From Mesostigma viride (taxonomy: Eukaryota > Streptophyta > Mesostigmatophyceae > Mesostigmatales > Mesostigmataceae), in contig RPFO01000594.1 of NCBI GenBank assembly GCA_009746045.1, positions 85,001-149,000 of the forward strand: a stretch of 64,000 bases of DNA. The letters are read 5' to 3'. Below are positions 63,508 to 64,000 of this stretch, in pieces. Position 1 is the first letter of the stretch. Every line of letters starts with the position of its first letter. The position numbers were made by a program, and so were the translations under genes. The notes beneath the pieces were generated by a model. It worked only from the letters and a program-made list of their open reading frames with translations, searched no databases and was not told where the DNA came from.

Positions 63508-63509
63508 AG

Positions 63510-64000
63510 TTATGGTGAAGTGAGGCAAGTAATTAATGCAAAGTACACCGTCAATCGCACATGTGTGCAGCATAGCCAATGTCCTTGAAAATGCAACGAA
63601 GCACACAGATGCTTTGTACTGTAGGACATGAGCCAAGCGTCGGCATCTCTGCCCAGCCTGTAGGTGAGAACGAGAGCCTGTTTTATTGATCGGGTTCCTG
63701 TTTCGATCTCGAGCAATTGCACATGGGGCTTGCACGCGCTACACTGGGAGTTATTGAGCCCCCAGGCCGTGCATGCAGGCATTTGTACATACACATGTAG
63801 GTAATTACAACACTCCACGACTAAAATTGTCAGGGGGCAATCAGGCGTGTATCATACCAGATCTATAAGTCAACAATAAAGCTAAAATTCAAAATGATGC
63901 AAAAAATGGGAAGAAAATAAAAATGCTAAACTATCGTCATCGTACTGCCTGGCATACTAATCAGTATCACCAGTGCATCACGATCTTCTGGTTGCATGCC
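63510..64000. other. No gene recognised (right flank)
   Basis: Only short frames without motifs. Confidence 0.5.

Noticed and set aside
1-64000. tRNA and rRNA genes
   Set aside because: No cloverleaf with A/B boxes or conserved rRNA segment was noticed by eye; a covariance search was not possible.

Overview
The window looks like nuclear DNA of a eukaryote, most likely an alga or related protist. Genes are interrupted by roughly 1 kb GT-AG introns, the introns are full of micro- and minisatellites, and more than half of the sequence is transposon-derived: Ty3/gypsy chromoviruses, a Ty1/copia gag, several LINE families, and piggyBac-, hAT- and mariner-type DNA elements. I see no rRNA, tRNA, CRISPR array or bacterial operon. 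The exact lineage cannot be settled from the sequence alone.

Region 1 (1-17.2 kb): nothing recognisable up to about 3.4 kb, then one plus-strand gene for a PLP-dependent cysteine synthase (O-acetylserine sulfhydrylase family). Eleven exons (3444-17116) join in frame to 350 residues ending at TAA; the N-terminal start exon was not found. About 92 percent of the gene is intron. The introns carry a (CCCT)n array, a (CCCAT)n array that grew inside a LINE 3' end, a 1 kb (GTGGGC)n array, LINE tails, and decayed tandem copies of the gene's own exon/splice-donor segments.

Region 2 (17.2-23.6 kb): a minus-strand mosaic of two LINE families, here called LINE1 and LINE2. It is interrupted by a 1699-bp piggyBac-type element at TTAA (its empty site is preserved 3.6 kb away) and by a MITE of about 460 bp.

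Region 3 (23.6-52.4 kb): nested LTR retrotransposons. An old Ty3 copy (element 0) is split by a 13.4 kb interval that is a TIR transposon (3-bp CTA duplication) carrying a complete minus-strand Ty3 element 1 (24943-35740; 571-bp LTRs; GCGAC duplication). Next, a copia gag fragment is split by plus-strand Ty3 element 2 (38790-51211; 572-bp LTRs; ATTCC duplication). Element 2 carries a 1534-bp hAT element with an 8-bp duplication, and the hAT element carries a 226-bp TA-flanked MITE. Elements 1 and 2 share an unusual layout: a small RNase H1-type hybrid-binding-domain ORF, gag with a zinc knuckle, a pol with protease, RT, RNase H, integrase and chromodomain, and a third ORF of unknown function.

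Region 4 (52.4-64 kb): a 5'-truncated poly(A) LINE with a 16-bp duplication; a second MITE copy; an intact single-exon gene for a signal-peptide-bearing tubulin-tyrosine-ligase-like (ATP-grasp) protein (54719-56689); a LINE-tail insertion exactly at its stop codon; and a near full-length but frameshifted LINE1 copy (minus, about 58.3-63.15 kb) that appears to combine an L1-type ORF1 with an RT and an R2-type CCHC/restriction-like endonuclease. Only the cysteine synthase and the TTL-like protein look like host genes.
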